From contig JAAFGW010000090.1 of the NCBI GenBank assembly GCA_010365175.1, forward strand, positions 1 through 10,293: a DNA stretch of 10,293 nt, in the 5' to 3' direction. Shown here in pieces: positions 7,075 to 10,293 of this stretch. Under the pieces are notes generated by a model. The model had not been told where the DNA came from. It searched no databases and worked only from the letters and a program-made list of their open reading frames with translations. How positions within the stretch are numbered: position 1 is the first letter of the stretch; every line of letters starts with the position of its first letter. The stretch is from Sulfuriferula multivorans. Lineage in GTDB: Bacteria > Pseudomonadota > Gammaproteobacteria > Burkholderiales > Thiobacillaceae. A program made the position numbers and the translations under genes.

Positions 7075-7746
7075 TTAAGGTGAGATCGTCAGGCTTTTCT
7101 CGACTAACTGAATTCGTTTGGCTAGCCGGACTTGTTCAGCCATATTGCCCTGAGCCTCGGCCTGCTTTTGCTGCAGCTTCAAGTAGGTCAATAAGGGTTG
7201 CCGCCATCCTTGGGCCGAAGCCGTTTCGGTTGCAAGGGTCAGCGTGGTCACATCGGATTCCTGCCGCATTATTAGCAGGCTGGCCTCGAGTAGGCGCGCC
7301 AGCGGGTCATTGACCTGGCTTAGCAAGACCTGTTTTTTCCCTGTCGGCGCGCGAACCAGGTCGCGGTGATGGCTGGGTAAGAGGGACGCGTCGGTAACGT
7401 CCCAGCGCAAGGTGATGAATTGATAATAAGCGTGATTAGCGGCGTTTGGTTCGATGCTGGCCAGGTCGGCATATTCGGTACAAGCATCGTCGATCAGCAT
7501 GGCACGCCGAGTGGCGCAACGGACCAACCATAAGCGGGCGGTATCGGCTACGCGGCCGGCCCCACCGGTGGCGGAAACCGCTTGCTGGAAATAACGCTCA
7601 GACAGCGTGTTTTCACCCAGCAGGGCATGCTTCTTGTAACGGTCAATGAGGTCTGCCGAATCAACTTTCCAGTCGGGTGGTGGAGGTCCGCCGCTGCCGC
7701 AGGCAGCGAGCAGAATCAGGCTGATGATTGCAGTCAGTGTCTTCAT
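7075..7746 (-). CDS. Uncharacterised lipoprotein, last gene of the Mla-type operon
   Basis: The 223-residue product has a lipoprotein signal peptide with a lipobox ending LLAAC (Cys16), followed by Gly. This second residue does not signal inner-membrane retention, so outer-membrane sorting is likely. The mature protein is mostly helical, with repeated amphipathic stretches (SERYFQQAVSATGGAGRVAD, TARLWLVRCATRR, LLTYLKLQQKQAEAQ) that look like a TPR-type solenoid. I do not recognise a named family. It lacks an obvious resemblance to the PqiC/YmbA-type auxiliary lipoproteins often found next to MCE genes. Its ATG overlaps the MCE stop codon as ATGA, so the two are probably translationally coupled. 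By position it could be the outer-membrane-side partner of the transporter; that is inference. Confidence 0.72.
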   Translation of the reverse strand: MKTLTAIISLILLAACGSGGPPPPDWKVDSADLIDRYKKHALLGENTLSERYFQQAVSATGGAGRVADTARLWLVRCATRRAMLIDDACTEYADLASIEPNAANHAYYQFITLRWDVTDASLLPSHHRDLVRAPTGKKQVLLSQVNDPLARLLEASLLIMRQESDVTTLTLATETASAQGWRQPLLTYLKLQQKQAEAQGNMAEQVRLAKRIQLVEKSLTISP

Positions 7747-8690
7747 GGCAGCTTCACCTCCGGATCACTTGAAAATGGCCATATTTTGTTGATCTTGTTG
7801 ACCAATGCGTTGGCCTTGCGTACCGCATCGTCGATTTCTGCACGGAGTTTGGCGAGATCCTGTGTGCCTTCTTTGACGTCGGCAGAAATGGCAACTGCAT
7901 TGGTCATCAGGGCGTCTGCTTTTTTCAGGCTGGATTGCGCATCCGCCAGGATGAGTTTCAACTGGGCCAAGGCCTCGCGTGTATGCGGGGCCACACCATC
8001 CGGAGCGAACAGCCAGGTATCTGCTTTGGCAGCCATGCTGTCCATCTTCAGGGCCAAGCTGTCGAGTTTGGTAATGAGCGCACGGGTTTTTTCAAGTGAG
8101 TCGGTCACGCCACGGGCTTTTTCCGGACTGCCCAGAATGGCTTCAAGCATGCCGTATTCACCCGTCATGCGACCTGTCATGGTTTGCAGATTGGCCAGCG
8201 TGCCATTGACTTCGCCATCCTTGCGAGTGAGGTGTTCAACGTTGGCAAGTATCGCCTTGACCCGCTCGACCAAGATCGGAATTTCCTTGGTGACGTCGGA
8301 GGTGAGCAACAACATAGTGGAGTTTTCAGGCAGCGCTGGGGCATCAAGATTGGGGGAATCGATGCGGATTTTTGCGCCGCCGACAATGGGTTTATCCAGC
8401 GTGAATGTGCTGTTTTCCTTCAGCCATTTCGCGTTGCGTGCCAGCAATTCGGCGTGAATGACGATGCCGCCGTTATCGTTGAGGCCCAGCGTGGATACGC
8501 GGCCGATTTCAATTCCGGAAAATACCAGCGGTACGCCTGGAGCGACACCGTCGGCTGTGGAAGCCGCAAGCTGAAGGCGATAAGTATCCTCGAAAAATCC
8601 ACGTGCATGCAGTATGTACAGCACGAAAATGGCACCGAACAACAACGTTGTAGCAGCGAACAAGCCAACTTTGAAGTGCAGTGTTTTCAT
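7743..8690 (-). CDS. MlaD/MCE family lipid-transport protein
   Basis: From the ATG at 8690 the product is 315 residues. I prefer this start to an upstream in-frame start at 8729 because it overlaps the preceding stop codon as ATGA and directly precedes the membrane anchor. A single N-terminal transmembrane helix (about residues 8-28) is followed by an MCE domain (about 35-130) with the diagnostic stretch PGVPLVFSGIEIGRVSTLGL (51-70) and KPIVGGAKIRI. The rest (about 135-300) is long amphipathic helix, probably coiled coil, ending in INKIWPF, a tail common in proteobacterial MCE proteins. MCE proteins form hexameric rings or tubes in the periplasm that carry phospholipids between membranes. It would be the substrate-binding part of the transporter encoded with the permease. 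Confidence 0.92.
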   Translation of the reverse strand: MKTLHFKVGLFAATTLLFGAIFVLYILHARGFFEDTYRLQLAASTADGVAPGVPLVFSGIEIGRVSTLGLNDNGGIVIHAELLARNAKWLKENSTFTLDKPIVGGAKIRIDSPNLDAPALPENSTMLLLTSDVTKEIPILVERVKAILANVEHLTRKDGEVNGTLANLQTMTGRMTGEYGMLEAILGSPEKARGVTDSLEKTRALITKLDSLALKMDSMAAKADTWLFAPDGVAPHTREALAQLKLILADAQSSLKKADALMTNAVAISADVKEGTQDLAKLRAEIDDAVRKANALVNKINKIWPFSSDPEVKLP

Positions 8691-9112
8691 TCTGGGTCGA
8701 GCGCCTGACTGTATAAAATCTGATTCCAACTGAAGTCGTAAATATCCCAGGTGCCGGTTGAGCTCGTCTGTTCAGCCAGCTGCCGGATGAAATCAGGATA
8801 GGACACATCGTAAAGCATGGCGCCGGGGCGGTCGATAACGAGCCGGCTTCGGCCCAGTATGAGCGCTCGGGCCAATTGTGTTACAAAACGTTGCGCCGGG
8901 GTCATGTCGGGATCACGTAATGGTGCAATGCCGGCGTAGCCAAGTTGTTCCAGCATCGCCTGTGCTTGTTTCACCGATTCACCTGCGGTGAAGTGGCGTT
9001 GATACAGCGGTATCAGTGCAATGTTGTCGAGAGCCGTTAAGTTTGCACGTAGCGGAAGCTCGAGTGCAACACGGGCCACGTCATCGGGCAAAGCGGCCAC
9101 TGCAGCCGCCAA
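8687..9112 (-). CDS. Truncated, degenerate ABC-ATPase-like protein of the Mla-type operon
   Basis: About 141 residues from a TTG at 9112, or 150 from a CTG at 9139 that overlaps the permease stop as CTGA; neither has a clear Shine-Dalgarno, so the start is uncertain. The sequence follows the second half of an ABC ATPase: a Q-loop-like segment LRANLTALDNIALIPLYQ (21-38), then MTPAQRFVTQLARAL (70-84) where LSGGQxQRVxxARAL is expected, then RLVIDRP (90-96) where Walker B LLLLDEP is expected. The Walker A half is absent, the catalytic Glu after Walker B is Arg, and no H-loop histidine is visible (YDFSWN, 125-130). It therefore cannot hydrolyse ATP alone. The open frame is intact and overlaps its downstream neighbour, which argues for a retained, non-catalytic subunit rather than a decaying gene. 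Confidence 0.72.
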   Translation of the reverse strand: MAAAVAALPDDVARVALELPLRANLTALDNIALIPLYQRHFTAGESVKQAQAMLEQLGYAGIAPLRDPDMTPAQRFVTQLARALILGRSRLVIDRPGAMLYDVSYPDFIRQLAEQTSSTGTWDIYDFSWNQILYSQALDPE

Positions 9113-9135
9113 CGCAGCGCGATCGGAAAACGCCG

Positions 9136-9930
9136 TCAGATGTATTTGAGCGCTAATGACACCACCTCAATCGCAACAATGGCAAAGAATACCCGCATCA
9201 TCCCGCGTAATACTGAGACCGGAACCATGAAAAGCTTTTTTGGCGTTTCAAGTCCGGCTGTGATCGGGATCAAGGTGACTGCCAGACCGAACAGGGCACA
9301 TTTAGCGATGAGTCCGAACAGGATGTTCAAATTGAAAATTTTTGCAATGATTTGGGTGAAGGCCTCAAATCCTGCCATGCTAAGACCATAAATAGACAGG
9401 TAGGACAGTAGCAAAGCCAGTAGACCGGCCAGCCCTGCCAGCGTGACGACTGAAACCACGCCACCGATCAGGCGTGGCAGGAATTCGAATTGCATCGGAG
9501 GAACCTTGCAATGCTCTAATGCGTCCAATTCGTTGTTGACCCGCATCAGGGCGACTTCAGTGTTGATGGCGCTACCGGATCGTAATGCGATAAACAATGC
9601 GGTCAGGAAGGGCAGCAGTTCAAGTACCAGCACGCGGATCGTCATTTCACTGGCGAATCCTGTCAGACCAAAATCACGTGCTGTAGTCAATATGATGGTG
9701 ATGATGAGCCATGAAATGACCAGTACGTAACCCAGAAAAACGGGCAGAATTTGAACTGCGGTGAAGTACACCTGCTTGACCACAACATCGAAGGTAGCGC
9801 GATTCCAGGTGGAGCGGTCCAGCAACAGTAGAAGCGACTGGGTCAGAAAGGCAAAGATGTCGTAGCCGACGATAAACCAGCCAGTGACTTTGGCGCCGAG
9901 TGATTCGATGGATGCAACAAGAAAATTCAT
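9136..9930 (-). CDS. MlaE-type ABC transporter permease
   Basis: The 264-residue product is a hydrophobic integral inner-membrane protein with about five to six membrane segments (about 60-82, 99-118, 153-180, 203-225 and 240-261, plus an N-terminal interface helix). The diagnostic MlaE segment is visible at 118-153: RSGSAINTEVALMRVNNELDAL followed by PPMQFEFLPRLIGG, equivalent to the RxGxxxxAExGxMxxxEQxDAL...PRxxA pattern of the family. It would form the dimeric membrane channel linking the ATPase to the MCE ring and drive phospholipid movement to or from the outer membrane. It is the first gene of the operon. No obvious Shine-Dalgarno precedes the ATG at 9930. Confidence 0.92.
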   Translation of the reverse strand: MNFLVASIESLGAKVTGWFIVGYDIFAFLTQSLLLLLDRSTWNRATFDVVVKQVYFTAVQILPVFLGYVLVISWLIITIILTTARDFGLTGFASEMTIRVLVLELLPFLTALFIALRSGSAINTEVALMRVNNELDALEHCKVPPMQFEFLPRLIGGVVSVVTLAGLAGLLALLLSYLSIYGLSMAGFEAFTQIIAKIFNLNILFGLIAKCALFGLAVTLIPITAGLETPKKLFMVPVSVLRGMMRVFFAIVAIEVVSLALKYI

Positions 9931-10015
9931 CGCGGCATATTAACGCTATAAAAGGACCTTGCGCCATTGCGGGTGCAGGCCATAAAGTCTTGCAATCAGT
10001 TGGAGAAGATAGACA

Positions 10016-10293
10016 ATGAGAAAATACTTGCTTCCAGTCAGCGCATTTCTACTCTGCGTGTCCGCCGCATCGGCCTGGGCTTCGCCCGGCACGGTATTAC
10101 GTAACGATCGACTTTTCAGCCAGCCTTCTTCAGGTTCCAAGGTCGAGGCTAACGTATCCAAAGGCACTAACGTCAACATCATCAGCAAACAGGGGGGCTG
10201 GTTACGCGTGACGGCAGGCCGCACCACCGGATGGATCCGGTTATTGTCGGTTCGCGCGGGTGCAGGCGGGTCCGGTGGTTCCGGCGTGGGGGA
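10016..10293 (+). CDS. Exported bacterial SH3-domain protein, 5' part
   Basis: The reading frame opens at ATG 10016, preceded by GGAGAA, and runs off the right edge after 92 codons. It starts with a Sec signal peptide (MRKYLLPVSAFLLCVSAASAWA, cut expected after residue 22). An SH3b-like repeat follows, with LRNDRLFSQPSSGSKVEANV, then GTNVNIISKQGGWLRVTAG and TTGWIRLLSV, the usual spacing of the SH3_3 type that binds peptidoglycan or periplasmic partners. A Gly/Ser-rich linker begins at about residue 83, so at least one further region lies beyond the window. It is divergent from the mlaE-like gene and shares the short upstream region with it. Confidence 0.82.
   Translation, partial: MRKYLLPVSAFLLCVSAASAWASPGTVLRNDRLFSQPSSGSKVEANVSKGTNVNIISKQGGWLRVTAGRTTGWIRLLSVRAGAGGSGGSGVG

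Noticed and set aside
7582..8457. Long plus-strand frame of 291 codons
   Set aside because: It is antisense to the MCE and lipoprotein genes, is rich in Ser/Ala/Arg in the way reverse frames of GC-rich genes are, and shows no family motifs.
8691..8729. Upstream start giving a 13-residue longer MCE protein
   Set aside because: The ATG at 8690 forms an ATGA overlap with the preceding gene, as at the next junction, and starts directly at the membrane anchor.
9946..10227. Open frame of 93 codons on the minus strand
   Set aside because: It is the reverse of the SH3-domain gene, which has a ribosome binding site, signal peptide and domain pattern on the plus strand.

Overview
The window looks like chromosomal core DNA from a Gram-negative betaproteobacterium. 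It encodes an exported lipoprotein, several Sec signal peptides and a Mla-type (outer-membrane lipid asymmetry) locus, and overall it is moderately GC-rich. The style of the EAL/HDOD, SCP2-like and SlyD-like proteins suggests the Nitrosomonadales/Gallionellaceae area. That placement is inference from protein style only. There is no phage, plasmid, CRISPR or integron signal.

Layout, left to right. (1) Minus strand: the first codons of a probable rlmD (1-43), overlapped by 4 bp with the upstream gene for a PolB-type 3'-5' exonuclease (40-816). (2) A compact, roughly 207-bp MITE-like element with imperfect terminal inverted repeats and a TTAA at each end (891-1097). Its right edge falls exactly on the stop codon of the next gene. 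(3) Minus strand: a degenerate EAL plus HDOD signalling protein (1094-2386). Divergent from it is a secreted DUF4139 protein (2497-3936), which ends in an 11-bp tail-to-tail overlap with pgi (3926-5605, minus). (4) Divergent from pgi is a short SlyD-like FKBP isomerase (5686-6171). A bidirectional rho-independent terminator (6193-6222) separates it from a convergent exported SCP2-like protein (6248-6757), which has its own strong ribosome binding site and a TTGACA promoter candidate. (5) A 317-bp non-coding gap (6758-7074). (6) A minus-strand operon read from 9930 to 7075: MlaE-type permease, a truncated ABC-ATPase-like protein, an MlaD/MCE protein and a lipoprotein. Two of its three junctions are ATGA overlaps, and the third may be a CTGA overlap. 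(7) Divergent from this operon, the start of an exported SH3-domain protein runs off the right edge.

The Mla-type operon encodes an inner-membrane permease, a membrane-anchored lipid-binding MCE protein and a lipoprotein, which is the expected layout of an intermembrane lipid transporter. Its 'ATPase' lacks Walker A and has degraded signature, Walker B and H-loop motifs, so it cannot by itself be the energy source. This is the most interesting feature of the window, followed by the MITE-like element that abuts the EAL/HDOD stop codon. I see no evidence of a wholly new multi-gene system.
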